Shown in pieces: positions 1 to 13,964 of a stretch of 64,000 bases of DNA. The translations under genes were made by a program, and so were the position numbers. Under the pieces are notes generated by a model. It worked only from the letters and a program-made list of their open reading frames with translations. It was not told the DNA's origin and ran no database searches. This DNA comes from Bacteroidales bacterium (GTDB lineage: Bacteria > Bacteroidota > Bacteroidia > Bacteroidales > UBA932), in contig JAFRNC010000004.1 of NCBI GenBank assembly GCA_017430365.1, forward strand, positions 310,001 to 374,000. The letters are read 5' to 3'. Every line of letters begins with the position of its first letter. Within the stretch, counting starts at the first letter, position 1.

Positions 1-1298
1 TCGGCATAATTCGGAGTCACAGACCATTTCATGCGGGCGGCCTCGGAGAGGTTGCGCTCGGGAGCCATATTGGGGAAGGTATGGTCTTCAGGGCCGCCGC
101 CGCGCATCATGGCCATCATGGCGGCCATATCGGGCGAGCTTACTCCAGTAGAAGGCGTCGGGCCGGGCCGGTTGCCGCGCTGGCGTCCCATGGTGGAGAT
201 GTTGGTGCCCATGTAGCGGGGATGTCCTGACTGGGGCTCACCCTTGGTGATATCCCAGCGGCCGGTCCATCCGCCCCAGGTAGGATCGACCCAGGCACGG
301 AGGCCGTTGTCGATCAGCTGATAGAAACATCCGCTGTCGCCGTCACCGTAGAGGGTGCCCTTGGGCTGGACGTTCGACCAGACATAGTAACCTTCCGCAC
401 GGAGTTCGTCAGCAGTTTTGCCGGCGGAGGGGCCGATGAAGTCGGTCATGTCGCCGGGAACCATCTGTTTCCCGTCACCCCAGAGGCGCACCAGCGCGCC
501 GATGGGTCCGATTGTCATGTATTTTGCCGTCCATTCCGGATCCGTCAGGCTGGGATTGCCCTTCCAGTTACCCATGCGGGCATTTGTGTTCTGGACCCAG
601 ATCCCGGGCCAGTTCACTGCGATATAGCTGTTGTAGGCATTGTCCTGGTCACCGGACAGGTTGAGTATCACCTTGCCGTTGACCTTGGCCACTATTTCGT
701 CCCACTTGTCAGTACCCTTGTATTCATCCTCTATGGAACGCAGCGCCGCCGCTATGGAGGAGCTGCCGCCCCAGGCCTGGATGAAGAGGGGGCCCGGACG
801 GTCGTCGAGGATATTGGCCTTGATCAGGTTGGAACCGTCGGTATCATAGGAATAGTCGCCTTCGAAGACGCAGTTGCCCCACTTGGTCACGCTGCGCAGA
901 TACTCCGGAGTCGGATAACGCTTGTCGTGGACCTTGAGATTGGCATAGCACTGCCCGTAAGCGTCGATGATGTCGTCGATGAAACGTTCGTCCTCGGCGA
1001 AACGCCAGGAAGTCTGCGGGCCGAGGCCCATGTTGTCGTATTCGGCTCCGGGAACGAACTGCGTGGTGCCCTTGCCGTCACCCAGCCAGTGGAACCGGCT
1101 GCTGGTGTAGACCAGGCCGTCGATCTGAAAGTCGGTGGCATGGAGCAGGAAGCGGATCATGGAGTTGTTGTCGTCGAGCTCCGGGTCGCATGTGACGATG
1201 GTTCGCGGCGCCTGGAAGACACCGTCCTTCGGGCCCTTGCTGCAGCCGACGGCCAAAAGCGCCGCCACGGTCGCTATCAAAATCAATCTGGTTCTCAT
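1..1298 (-). CDS. DUF1593 (Sde182/nucleoside-hydrolase-like) lipoprotein, C-terminus cut by window edge
   Basis: About 432 codons are present and the frame runs off the left edge. The N-terminus reads MRTRLILIATVAALLAVGCS, a lipoprotein signal with cysteine at residue 19. It is followed by TCDPELDDNNSM (D38, E40, D42, D43), the acidic cluster typical of the nucleoside-hydrolase-like fold of the DUF1593/Sde182 family. The sequence aligns throughout with the gene at 2503-4029 (shared YPTPEYLRS, GDYxxxTxGS and QxWGG blocks), so the two are paralogues. It is the last visible gene of a long minus-strand directon and starts 18 bases after the esterase upstream. Known members occur in polysaccharide-degradation loci; by fold, cleavage of a glycosidic bond is possible. 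The substrate is unknown. The tail near the edge is rich in Met, Gly and Pro. Confidence 0.88.
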   Translation of the reverse strand, partial: MRTRLILIATVAALLAVGCSKGPKDGVFQAPRTIVTCDPELDDNNSMIRFLLHATDFQIDGLVYTSSRFHWLGDGKGTTQFVPGAEYDNMGLGPQTSWRFAEDERFIDDIIDAYGQCYANLKVHDKRYPTPEYLRSVTKWGNCVFEGDYSYDTDGSNLIKANILDDRPGPLFIQAWGGSSSIAAALRSIEDEYKGTDKWDEIVAKVNGKVILNLSGDQDNAYNSYIAVNWPGIWVQNTNARMGNWKGNPSLTDPEWTAKYMTIGPIGALVRLWGDGKQMVPGDMTDFIGPSAGKTADELRAEGYYVWSNVQPKGTLYGDGDSGCFYQLIDNGLRAWVDPTWGGWTGRWDITKGEPQSGHPRYMGTNISTMGRQRGNRPGPTPSTGVSSPDMAAMMAMMRGGGPEDHTFPNMAPERNLSEAARMKWSVTPNYA

Positions 1299-1316
1299 AT
1301 AATACAAATCTACGGA

Positions 1317-4029
<2,713 letters not shown>

Positions 4030-4034
4030 GGCCG

Positions 4035-5324
<1,290 letters not shown>

Positions 5325-6896
5325 TTACTTCCAGCCTTCGTTCTGCACCATGTTCGGGTTCACCGCCATTTCGGTTGCCGGGAACGGGAGGAGCAGGTGC
5401 TTGGGAGCCTTGAATCCTACAGCACCGTCTTCGTTGTAACGGACCCACTTGATTTCGCCGTCGGGCTGCAGTTCCGGATGGACGGCGCCGCGGTTCCTCA
5501 GTTTGGCCTCGGCCTCACCCCAGCGGATGAGGTTCTGGAAACGGAGTCCTTCGAAGCAGAGTTCCATCCAGGATTCGTCCTTGACGACCTGAAGGTTCAC
5601 CGAAGAAGCCAGAGGGGCCTTGGCGCGGGTACGGAGCTGGTTCACATAGTCGAGGGCTTTGGCGGCGTTGCCTGCCTGGACATGTGCCTCGGCGGCAAGG
5701 CAGAGCACCTCGTCGTAGCGCATGATGTGGTCGGGCAGCGGATAGCGGTAAGCGGAACCGTTGTCTTTCCAGACCATGTACTTGCGGTTGAACAGGCCTT
5801 CGCAGTCATAGATCGACATACCATCCTTTACACGGGTGTTGAACTCGTCCTGCATCTGCTGATAAGTCAAGATGAAATGGTTGAGGCGATAGCCGTCAAC
5901 ACCTTCGACCTCGACGAACTTGTTATAGAGTGCGCTGGTCGGGCAAACCTGGAAACCGAAAGGATAGGTTGCGAAATTGGCAGTCGCGGGACGCGACTTG
6001 TCGAAGTTGTATTCGAATTTCTCAGCGCGCAGACCAGTCCACATACCGTGGTAAGTTGCATTGGGGCCGGAGTTGGCGGCATCGTCGAGACCGCGCATGC
6101 AGAAGAGGTCTTCCTTGGAAACATCCTCGCGGATAGTACCGAAGTTGGTCAGATCGGTCTGCAGGGCGAACTTGCCGCTGCCGATGATGGCGTCGAACGT
6201 CGAAGCCGCCTCGGAGTATTTGTTCTGCCAGAGCTGTGCCTTGCCGAGAAGTGCCTGGGCATAGGCCTTGGTGATACGGTAGGTTCCGGTCTGGTCGGTC
6301 AGGGCGCCGCTGCTGATGGCGGCGTTGAGGTCGGCCTCGATAGCACTCCAAAGCACACCGGTGGACTCGACATTGCCCTGAAGATACTCGTCGGATGCAA
6401 GGATGTGGTCCACAAGCGGGGCGGTTCCCCAGAGGGTTACGAGTTCGAAGTTGGCCCATGCGCGCATGGTCAGGGCTTCGGCACGGGCGCGTTTCATCAC
6501 GGCACTTTCACCGGTGACGCGTTCCAGGACGAGGTTGCAGCGGTAGATCAGCGTGTAAAGGCCCTGATAGAGGTTTTTGACAACGCTGTTGCCGTCGTCG
6601 AAGGTAAACTCGCAATATTGATAATAGGTACCGTCGGCGCGGTTTCCGCCGCCGGTCCAAAGGTCGTCACCCAGGAAATTCAGGAGCCATGCAGCGCTGC
6701 TGGTACCGCCGGAGTGGACAGTCTTGAACTGGTAGTAGGCGGCCACGATCGCTTCCTCGGCTTCCGTGTCGGTCTGATAGAAGTCGTCGATGGCTACGAC
6801 GCTATGCTGGGGAATGTCAAGCTTGCTCTCGCAGGAGGCGGCGGCGAAAAGGACGCCGGCGGCAAGCATCACGGTCATTATATGTTTGAGTTTCAT
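5325..6896 (-). CDS. susD-like: SusD/RagB-family outer-membrane glycan-binding lipoprotein
   Basis: A 523-residue lipoprotein with signal MKLKHIMTVMLAAGVLFAAASC. The mature part opens ESKLDIPQHSV, a typical SusD start, and carries the helical TPR-like SusD fold (RAEALTMRAWANFELVTLWG, YVNQLRTRAKAPLASSVN, ELCFEGLRFQNLIRWGEA). The C-terminal block FEGLRFQNLIRWG is a hallmark of RagB/SusD proteins. It follows the SusC gene by 20 bases, the usual pairing, in which SusD forms the surface lid of the TonB-dependent transporter. Together they would capture and import the oligosaccharides released by the downstream esterases and DUF1593 proteins. Ligand specificity cannot be predicted. Confidence 0.95.
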   Translation of the reverse strand: MKLKHIMTVMLAAGVLFAAASCESKLDIPQHSVVAIDDFYQTDTEAEEAIVAAYYQFKTVHSGGTSSAAWLLNFLGDDLWTGGGNRADGTYYQYCEFTFDDGNSVVKNLYQGLYTLIYRCNLVLERVTGESAVMKRARAEALTMRAWANFELVTLWGTAPLVDHILASDEYLQGNVESTGVLWSAIEADLNAAISSGALTDQTGTYRITKAYAQALLGKAQLWQNKYSEAASTFDAIIGSGKFALQTDLTNFGTIREDVSKEDLFCMRGLDDAANSGPNATYHGMWTGLRAEKFEYNFDKSRPATANFATYPFGFQVCPTSALYNKFVEVEGVDGYRLNHFILTYQQMQDEFNTRVKDGMSIYDCEGLFNRKYMVWKDNGSAYRYPLPDHIMRYDEVLCLAAEAHVQAGNAAKALDYVNQLRTRAKAPLASSVNLQVVKDESWMELCFEGLRFQNLIRWGEAEAKLRNRGAVHPELQPDGEIKWVRYNEDGAVGFKAPKHLLLPFPATEMAVNPNMVQNEGWK

Positions 6897-6916
6897 AATC
6901 GTTTCTCCTTATGAAA

Positions 6917-9900
6917 TTAGAAGGAAATATTGAGGCCGAAGACCGTCTTCTTGATGGTCGGATACTGGCCGTAGTCGATACCCAGACCGTTCGTGCTCAC
7001 GGAGACTTCAGGGTCGAATCCGGGATATTTGGTGAAGACGAACCAGTCGTCGAGGGAGACATAGATGCGCAGGGTGCTCACGTTGATCTTCTCGAGCCAT
7101 TTCTTGGGGAAACTGTAGCCCAGCTGGAGCTGCTTGACCTTGAAATAGGAGCCGTCGAAGATATATGCATTACTCTGGAGGAAGGTGGCATAGTCCCAGT
7201 TCTGGAGTCTTGCGCTCGGGAAGAGGGTGTTGTCACCAGGTTTCTGCCAGCGGTTGTCGAAGATGTACTGCAGGGTATTGGCCTGGCTGCGGGTGGAACG
7301 GGGGATTGCATAGGCGATGCTGTTGCCGTAAGCTCCGCTGCCGAACGCCACAAGATCGAAGCCCTTGTAGCCGAGGTTGATGGTGAAGCCGTAGGTCAGC
7401 TTGGGAATGCCGGAGCCGATCATCACCTTGTCGTCGTCGCTCATGGTTTCGCCGTTGCCGGCATGATCGACGAATTTGGGCGTACCGTTTTCAGGGTTGA
7501 CGCCTGCATATTCGTAGCCGCGCATGTACCAGATCGGGAAGCCCTTTTCGAAATAGGTGGTGATGCCGGAACCGCCGGAACCGCCGGATACGCGGGTCAG
7601 GGTCTCATAAATGTAGGTGACTTCGTTCTTAAGGGTGGCCACGTTACCGCTCAAGGTGTAATTGAAACCACCTACGCGGTCCTTCCATGTGAGTTCGAAT
7701 TCATGACCGACGTTGCGCACGTTACCGGCGTTGATCGGGGAAAGGGTACCGCCGACCACGAGAGAGGATGTTACGCTGGGCATGATCAGGTCCTTGGTCT
7801 TCTTGTCGAAGAAGTCGTAAGTGAATGCCAGGCGGTCCTTGAACATGCGGAGGTCGAGACCGACGTCGATCTGTTCGGAGGTCTCCCACTTCAGCTGGTA
7901 GTTGCCGATTGCATTGGGGATGGAACCCGTAGCATAACCGACTCCGGGATCCATACCGAGTTTGATAGTGGAGGCGATGGTTGCGGCATACATATAGTTG
8001 CTCAGGCCGGCGATAGAACCGTTCTGGCCCCAGGAAACACGCAGTTTCAGGTGCGAGACCGGGGTGAGGCCCATGTCGCGGAACCAGTTCTCACGCGAGA
8101 TCGTCCAACCAGCGGAAACAGCTGGGAAATAGCCCCAGCGGGTGTTGAGCGGGAGGATCGAAAGGTCGGCCGCATCAGCACGGAGGGATGCCTGGATGTA
8201 GTATTTGTTGTCGTAGTCATAGGAAGCACGGCCGAAGTAAGAGAGTTCGGCGTAGTTGCGCTTCTCACCTCCGCTGACGGTCTTGGTGGCGGTACCGGTC
8301 TGGTTCTCGAAATATGCGTAATTCGGATCCAGTTTGGTGATACCTATGTTGTCGAGGCCCGTACCTGCGATCTGGCCGACCACGTTGAAGTTAGCGCGAT
8401 AGGAATAGGACATACCGGCCATCACGTTCACGTTGTGCTTGCGGGCGAAGGTCTGGTTGTAGTTTACGAAGTTCTCCCACTGCCAGTAGGTGTTGGTACC
8501 TGCACTTGCGTTGATGGTGACATAATCGGTCACGGTATCGGTATTGGTCACGTTCGGCCAGGTCACGGTCTTGCTTATGTTGCTGCGGATGTCATAACCC
8601 AGTCGTGAAGTGAAGGTAACGTGCTTGATAGGAGTGAGGTCCAGGGAGGTGGTACCGCGAAGGTTGAAGGACTCGTTGTTGGGATCGGAATACTTGATGT
8701 GGATGTACGGGTTGACGTTGTTCGACTCCTGGAAAGGAGACATCGAATAGTAATCACCGTTCTCATCCTTCACGAAGATATGGCCTTGGTCAACCAGCGA
8801 CTGCATATGTGCAGGAAGGTTGTTGGCAGGGTAGATGACCGGAGTCAGAGGGTCCATCTGGATGACGGAAGCGGGCAGTGAAGCCATGCCGCCGGCGCGG
8901 ACTGCCCTGTTTGAACCGTAACTGAAGGAGTTGTTGGTGGTGAACTTGAGCCAGGGCTTGATCTTGTAGCTCGCATTGACGGTTGCAGTCAGGCGCTTGA
9001 AGATATCCTGGTCGCCGATCACCGGACCGTTGTTATCCAGATATGAGACAGAAGCGTAGAGGGAACCGTTGTTATTGGCACCCTGGAATGATAAGTTGTG
9101 TCGCTGCATCAGGCCATGCTCGAAAGCGACATCCGCCCAGTCGGTGTCGGTATGACCGTCATAGAACTGGTTGATGATGTTCTCGGAAACGAGGTTGCCT
9201 TCACGGACCCAGGTCAGATAGTCCTTGGAGTTCAGTGCCTTCGGAATATGGACCATATCCTGGATGGAAATCTGGGTATCGTAGCGGATGATCCGGCGGC
9301 CTTCGGCTGCCTTCTTGGTAGTGATCAGGACAACGCCGTTACCTGCCTGCGCACCGTAGATGGCGGCGGAGGCGGCGTCCTTCAGGACCTCCATGCTCTC
9401 GATGTCGTTGGGATCGAGCGAAGAGATGTTCTTCGTGCGAAGGCCGTCGACCACATAGAGCGGGTCGGAAGAGGAGTTCGAGGAATAACCGCGGATACGC
9501 ATCGATGATTCGGAGCCCGGAGCGCCGGACAGCGAGATGAGCTGGACACCTGCGGTCTTGCCCTGCAGGGCGCCCTGGACATCGGTGATGGAACGGTTTT
9601 CGATGTCAGCGGCCTTTACCTGCGAGATGGCGCCCGTCACGTCGGACTTGCGCTGCACGCCGTAACCGATGACCACTGTTTCTGTCAGGACGTCGGCCGA
9701 AGGAGCCATCTCGACATTGATGACCGCCTGGTTGGCGGGGATTGTCTGGGTGGTATAGCCGATGAAGGAGAATTCGAGGTTGGCGCCGCGCGGGACAGTC
9801 AGGGAATACTTACCGTCAATATCAGTGGAGATACCGTTGGAAGTGCCCTGCTGGACGACTGCCACGCCAATCATGGGAACATTCTGCTCGTCCACCACGG

Positions 9901-9985
9901 TACCTGTGACCGTGATCGTATTCTGGGCGAATGCCAGACCGGCACCCAGAACCAGCATCAGGACGAAAGAGAGGATTCGTTTCAT
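6917..9985 (-). CDS. susC-like: SusC/RagA-family TonB-dependent outer-membrane transporter
   Basis: A 1022-residue protein with signal MKRILSFVLMLVLGAGLAFA. It has an N-terminal CarboxypepD_reg-like beta-sandwich (VTGTVVDEQNVPMIGVAVVQ), a TonB-box region (ETVVIGYGVQRKSDVTG), a plug domain with the SusC signature (YVVDGLRTKNISSLDPNDIE and DAASAAIYGAQAGNGVVLIT), then a long beta-barrel ending in an aromatic residue (FGLNISF). It is only 38 bases downstream of the permease gene on the same strand. Outer-membrane import and the inner-membrane/cytosolic sugar pathway may therefore share one transcript, which is an unusually complete arrangement for a utilisation locus. A weaker internal promoter in the 38-base gap cannot be excluded. 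Confidence 0.95.
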   Translation of the reverse strand: MKRILSFVLMLVLGAGLAFAQNTITVTGTVVDEQNVPMIGVAVVQQGTSNGISTDIDGKYSLTVPRGANLEFSFIGYTTQTIPANQAVINVEMAPSADVLTETVVIGYGVQRKSDVTGAISQVKAADIENRSITDVQGALQGKTAGVQLISLSGAPGSESSMRIRGYSSNSSSDPLYVVDGLRTKNISSLDPNDIESMEVLKDAASAAIYGAQAGNGVVLITTKKAAEGRRIIRYDTQISIQDMVHIPKALNSKDYLTWVREGNLVSENIINQFYDGHTDTDWADVAFEHGLMQRHNLSFQGANNNGSLYASVSYLDNNGPVIGDQDIFKRLTATVNASYKIKPWLKFTTNNSFSYGSNRAVRAGGMASLPASVIQMDPLTPVIYPANNLPAHMQSLVDQGHIFVKDENGDYYSMSPFQESNNVNPYIHIKYSDPNNESFNLRGTTSLDLTPIKHVTFTSRLGYDIRSNISKTVTWPNVTNTDTVTDYVTINASAGTNTYWQWENFVNYNQTFARKHNVNVMAGMSYSYRANFNVVGQIAGTGLDNIGITKLDPNYAYFENQTGTATKTVSGGEKRNYAELSYFGRASYDYDNKYYIQASLRADAADLSILPLNTRWGYFPAVSAGWTISRENWFRDMGLTPVSHLKLRVSWGQNGSIAGLSNYMYAATIASTIKLGMDPGVGYATGSIPNAIGNYQLKWETSEQIDVGLDLRMFKDRLAFTYDFFDKKTKDLIMPSVTSSLVVGGTLSPINAGNVRNVGHEFELTWKDRVGGFNYTLSGNVATLKNEVTYIYETLTRVSGGSGGSGITTYFEKGFPIWYMRGYEYAGVNPENGTPKFVDHAGNGETMSDDDKVMIGSGIPKLTYGFTINLGYKGFDLVAFGSGAYGNSIAYAIPRSTRSQANTLQYIFDNRWQKPGDNTLFPSARLQNWDYATFLQSNAYIFDGSYFKVKQLQLGYSFPKKWLEKINVSTLRIYVSLDDWFVFTKYPGFDPEVSVSTNGLGIDYGQYPTIKKTVFGLNISF

Positions 9986-10023
9986 GAGGTTTTATTTTAG
10001 TTTACAAAAGATATGATGTCATT

Positions 10024-10998
10024 TTAGTTGGAAGCGGCGATAAGCACCAGGGCTGCAAGGAAGCAGAGGAACATGGCGTAAACGAATTTCATCGTTCCCT
10101 TGGGAGCTTCCTTGAATTCCTTCCAAATCAGTACGCCCCAGATCATTGCCACCAGCGGGGAGGCGTTCGAGAGGGCGTAGGATACGGCCTTATTGACTGG
10201 GGCCTGCGCGGTCATGAAGCTGATGACCATGCCGCTCATCCAGATGAAGCCGCCAAGCATGCCGATAAGGTGTGTGCGCACGTCACCCTTGGAGAAGTAG
10301 TCCTTCATGGTGGACTTCCCTTCCACGGAGTGCTTCATGGCAACCGGATTGAGGAAGAGGGTGCTCACCAGCACGGCCAGGGCGAAGAAGAACACTGCCT
10401 GGTAGGGAGAGAGAGAACCGACGCCGCCGAAAGTCGGGGCCGTTCCCTTGACCACGAGGCCGTAGAAGAAGGCGAAGCCGAAACCGGAGATGATGGCGAA
10501 GATGATACCCGCCTTGGGGCTCTTCTGCTGCTTGCCGGCCAGCTTGCTGTAGGAAACTCCGCAGAGAATCATGGCGAGGACCGCCAGCACGACGCCCACC
10601 CAGAGGAGAGCCTTGTTGCCCGTGAATCCGGAACTGAAGTAATTGAAGATGATGCCTCCGACCCAGCCGAGGCCGCCGCCGATGGGGAATCCCACCGACA
10701 TGCCAGCCACGCCGATCGAGGCCGTCAGGAAGATGTTGCAGAGGTTCCAGATGAGACCTCCGAGCAGGGGCCACAGCACTGCGTTCCAACTGAGATTGTC
10801 GAACAGATGTCCGCCATTGAACAGCAGCAGGCCGAGGAGCGCCGTCAGGAACAGGCCGGCGATGTAGTCCCAGTAGAAGAGGAACGATTTCCACTCCTGC
10901 TTCTGGACCAGCTTCTGGGTGTTTGCCCATGAACCCCAGCATATGCAGCAGTAAATGCAGCATATCATTGCCAGGGTGATGTTGGTTACAAGTACCAT
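10024..10998 (-). CDS. GRP/DMT-superfamily sugar permease (RhaT/GlcU-like)
   Basis: A 324-residue integral membrane protein with about ten hydrophobic segments. The N-terminal signature CCICWGSWANTQKL and the glycine-rich GFPIGGGLGWVGGI are features of the glucose/ribose porter (GRP) and RhaT-like families of the drug/metabolite transporter superfamily, which move monosaccharides by cation symport. It lies between susC (38 bases downstream) and the isomerase (26 bases upstream). The natural role is inner-membrane uptake of the free sugar released from the imported oligosaccharide. Specificity is not visible from sequence; context suggests the substrate of the isomerase next door. Confidence 0.8.
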   Translation of the reverse strand: MVLVTNITLAMICCIYCCICWGSWANTQKLVQKQEWKSFLFYWDYIAGLFLTALLGLLLFNGGHLFDNLSWNAVLWPLLGGLIWNLCNIFLTASIGVAGMSVGFPIGGGLGWVGGIIFNYFSSGFTGNKALLWVGVVLAVLAMILCGVSYSKLAGKQQKSPKAGIIFAIISGFGFAFFYGLVVKGTAPTFGGVGSLSPYQAVFFFALAVLVSTLFLNPVAMKHSVEGKSTMKDYFSKGDVRTHLIGMLGGFIWMSGMVISFMTAQAPVNKAVSYALSNASPLVAMIWGVLIWKEFKEAPKGTMKFVYAMFLCFLAALVLIAASN

Positions 10999-11024
10999 AA
11001 TTCGTCGTCAGTAAAACGTTCAGG

Positions 11025-12455
11025 TTATTCGTGTACGTAGAGGTCCCAGCCGAGATAGTTCTCGATGGCATCCTGGAGGATTTCGGCGACATGCTTGCGG
11101 CAGGCTGCGACATGGTGCTCGAAGCCGTTGCGGCAGATGTGCTTCATGAGTTTCTGGAGATTCGGAACCTTGGTGACAGCGATGCAGCCGTCCATTCCGT
11201 AGGGATCGTTGGTGATCACGCCTTCGCCGAGATAAGCCTTGATCTTTCCCTTGGTGTCGTCGGTGGAGATGCGGAAATAGGTGAAGTCGCCTTCAGAGAC
11301 CTTTGCGCTGACTGCACCGAAGGTATGTACCTTGCCGAGGGTACGGCCAAGCACGCCGAGAGGGGTGAGCTTCAGGTCCTTATTGCCGATGAAACCGCAG
11401 GGGAAGTTGCCGCAGTGGGTGCAGACGCACTTCTCACGGTCGGTAGCGAAGTTGTTGTTCCAGTCCATGAGGGCTGCGGGCTCCATCGATGCGAGGGAAA
11501 GAGCATACATGGAGACGGCTCCGGCGATATCTGTCTCGCAGGCGCTCGGGATGAGCTTGTCGCTGAGCATGGACATGGCGACGCAGGCTGCGCAGCCATA
11601 GTTCATTTCGAGGGAATCCCAGCACTGGATAGCGAGGGCGTCGCATTCGTTGGCTGCGGTCCATCTTTCGACTGCCACGGCGAACTTGGTCACAAGCGGC
11701 ATCTTGTCTTCATAGTTCTCGGGAACAGCTGCATATTCGTGGATGCTGTTTTTCTTGGCGACATAATCGGGATCGTCGTCTGCGATCTTCTCGGCTGCGA
11801 AAATCAGTTCGGAAAGGTCTGCGGGAACGACGGTGATGCCGTATTTCTGGAGGAGCTTCTCGCTGGCGCGGCAGGTGTTGAAGCCGAGCGGACGTGTGCC
11901 GATCTGGCCGATGCGGCAGTGACGGAGACCGTTCACCACGCGGCAGATGCCTGCGAACTTGGCGATGTCGCTCTTCACGAGGGGATCGTAGATATCGTAG
12001 GTATGGTAGGTGGTGTCGGAGAAGGGAATTCCGTACTGGTAAAGGTTGTTGCAGACCGAAATCTTGCCGCAGAAAGCGTCGCGGCGGCTGTCGAGGTCAA
12101 CCTTGTCGTTGTAATCGTCGTAAGCCTGTACAAGGACGGGGACGCCCAGATTGGCTTCGTGGATGGCGTTGATGATTCCGATTTCGAAACCGAAGTTGGG
12201 AAGGGCGACGATGATGCCGTCGATGTTGTCACGGTTTTCCTTGAACTGGGCGGCCACCTTAAGGCCGTCTTCACGGGTCTCGATGCTGGAACTTCCGGTA
12301 GGGGTAGCATCCTCGGGGAGGATCACATAGTCATAATTCAACTCGTCGAGGGTCTTGAGGAGCTGTTTGCGCACGTCGATGGCGAGTGCCGGATTGAAGT
12401 ACGCACGGGTGCCGATGATTACACCGAAGCACAGTTTCTTGTCTGCTTTATACAT
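11025..12455 (-). CDS. L-fucose/L-arabinose isomerase-like sugar isomerase
   Basis: A 476-residue cytoplasmic protein of the L-fucose isomerase superfamily. The N-terminal Rossmann-like part (FGVIIGTRAYFNPALA, DGIIVALPNFGFE) and the central catalytic part (LAIQCWDSLEMNYGCAACVA, with a candidate metal-binding Glu) fit that fold. Members convert an aldose to the matching ketose using Mn2+ or a similar metal. It lies 25 bases after the FGGY kinase and 26 bases before the permease in one operon. The isomerase-kinase-transketolase order implies aldose to ketose to ketose phosphate to C2 transfer. The family also includes isomerases for non-classical substrates, so I do not assign fucose; a pentose or branched-chain sugar is more consistent with a transketolase as the next step. 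Confidence 0.8.
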   Translation of the reverse strand: MYKADKKLCFGVIIGTRAYFNPALAIDVRKQLLKTLDELNYDYVILPEDATPTGSSSIETREDGLKVAAQFKENRDNIDGIIVALPNFGFEIGIINAIHEANLGVPVLVQAYDDYNDKVDLDSRRDAFCGKISVCNNLYQYGIPFSDTTYHTYDIYDPLVKSDIAKFAGICRVVNGLRHCRIGQIGTRPLGFNTCRASEKLLQKYGITVVPADLSELIFAAEKIADDDPDYVAKKNSIHEYAAVPENYEDKMPLVTKFAVAVERWTAANECDALAIQCWDSLEMNYGCAACVAMSMLSDKLIPSACETDIAGAVSMYALSLASMEPAALMDWNNNFATDREKCVCTHCGNFPCGFIGNKDLKLTPLGVLGRTLGKVHTFGAVSAKVSEGDFTYFRISTDDTKGKIKAYLGEGVITNDPYGMDGCIAVTKVPNLQKLMKHICRNGFEHHVAACRKHVAEILQDAIENYLGWDLYVHE

Positions 12456-12480
12456 GGTTTATGGTGTTTGATTGTTGTTG

Positions 12481-13956
12481 CTATTTTATCAGTTGTTCCA
12501 CTGCATTCTTCCACCCGTCGTAGGCGGCGCTGACAGTATCGTATGAATTGGGGAGGACGGGCTCCTCGCCGTTCCAGACCTCGAGCGCCTGTTCGAAGGA
12601 GCTCCAGCATCCAAGGGCGAAGCGGTTCATGACGAAAGCGCCGAAAGCGGAGGCATCCTCCACCTCGGAACGGACTACCGGAACCTGCAGCAGGTCGGAC
12701 TGGAACTGCATGAGGAAACGGTTGCGGGTAGGACCGCCGTCGACCCGGATCTCACGGAGTTTGATGCCGGCAGTATCGGTCATGGCGCGCACCAGGTCGG
12801 TGACCTGATAGCCTATAGATTCCAGGGCAGCACGGCATACGTGGGCGCGGGTGGAGCCCAGGGTCATGCCGGATATCTGCGCCTTCACCTCGGGATGCCA
12901 CCAGGGGGCTCCGAGGCCGGCGAATGCGGGAACGAAATAGACTCCCCCGTTATCCTTGACGGATGTAGCGACTGATTCGATTTCGGATGCGCTTCCGATA
13001 AGTTCAAGTTTGTCCTTGAGCCATGTGATCGTGGCTCCGGTGCAGTGGATGTTCCCCTCGAAAGCATAGAACACCTTTCCGAGAGCGGCGAAACCCACCG
13101 AGGTGACGAGCCCGTCAGGAGCGTCGGCGAACTGTTCGCCGATATTCACCATGACTGACGAACCGGTGCCGTAGGTAGCCTTGCCGAGTCCTTCGGTGAA
13201 GCACATCTGCCCTACAAGGGCTCCGTGGCTGTCCCCGAGGACGCCGGCAATCTTCACGGGCGAAGGGAAGAGGCCTTCAACGTCTGTCTCGCCGAACACT
13301 GCATCACATGGAAGTGCCTTGGGCATCATGCTCTTCGGCACGGTGAAGAGTTCCAGCATGTCGTCATCCCAGTCAAGCGTATGCACATTGAAAAGGAGCG
13401 TGCGGGAGGCGTTGGTATAGTCGGTTGCATGGACTTTACCGCCGGTCAGGCGCCAGATGAGCCAGCACTCCACATTACCCATGAGAAGTTCGCCGTTCAC
13501 AGCGGCTTCACGAGCCCCCTCGACATTGTCGAGAATCCACTTCACCCCGCTTCCGGAGAAGTAGGGGTCTATCAGCAGGCCGGTACGATCCTTTACCATG
13601 GCGCCCTTGCCGGCGGCCTTGAGTGCCTCGCAAATATCCTTGCCGCGCATGCACTGCCATACCACGGCATTGCATACGGGTTTTCCCGTAACCTTGTTCC
13701 AGACTACGACGGTCTCGCGCTGGTTAGTGAGGGAGACCGAGAACCGGCCCTCCTTGCATCCGCCCTTCTCCACCACGTCGCGGATCACCTCGACGGTATG
13801 GCGGTAGAGAATCTCGGGATCGTGTTCGACCCATCCCTCGCGGGGATAGATCTGGTCGTGTCCAAGTGCTGATGAGCATACCAGACGGCCTTCTCCCGTG
13901 AAAAGGAGGGCCTTGGTGGACTGGGTGCTCTGGTCGACAGAAATTATATATTCCAT
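12481..13956 (-). CDS. FGGY-family carbohydrate kinase (glycerol-kinase-like)
   Basis: A 491-residue member of the FGGY kinase family. MEYIISVDQSTQSTKALLF is the phosphate-1 loop, TNQRETVVVWNK and DYTNASRTLLFNV match conserved glycerol-kinase-type blocks, GVLGDSHGALVGQ and YGTGSSVMVN lie in the hinge and second ATPase half, and RVDGGPTRNRFLMQFQSDLL is the C-terminal FGGY signature region. By similarity it is closest to glycerol kinases. Its position between an isomerase and a split transketolase argues for a ketose substrate instead. Kinases for unusual ketoses are known in this family. It starts 8 bases after the transketolase C-subunit stop. Confidence 0.85.
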   Translation of the reverse strand: MEYIISVDQSTQSTKALLFTGEGRLVCSSALGHDQIYPREGWVEHDPEILYRHTVEVIRDVVEKGGCKEGRFSVSLTNQRETVVVWNKVTGKPVCNAVVWQCMRGKDICEALKAAGKGAMVKDRTGLLIDPYFSGSGVKWILDNVEGAREAAVNGELLMGNVECWLIWRLTGGKVHATDYTNASRTLLFNVHTLDWDDDMLELFTVPKSMMPKALPCDAVFGETDVEGLFPSPVKIAGVLGDSHGALVGQMCFTEGLGKATYGTGSSVMVNIGEQFADAPDGLVTSVGFAALGKVFYAFEGNIHCTGATITWLKDKLELIGSASEIESVATSVKDNGGVYFVPAFAGLGAPWWHPEVKAQISGMTLGSTRAHVCRAALESIGYQVTDLVRAMTDTAGIKLREIRVDGGPTRNRFLMQFQSDLLQVPVVRSEVEDASAFGAFVMNRFALGCWSSFEQALEVWNGEEPVLPNSYDTVSAAYDGWKNAVEQLIK

Positions 13957-13964
13957 GTTAGAGG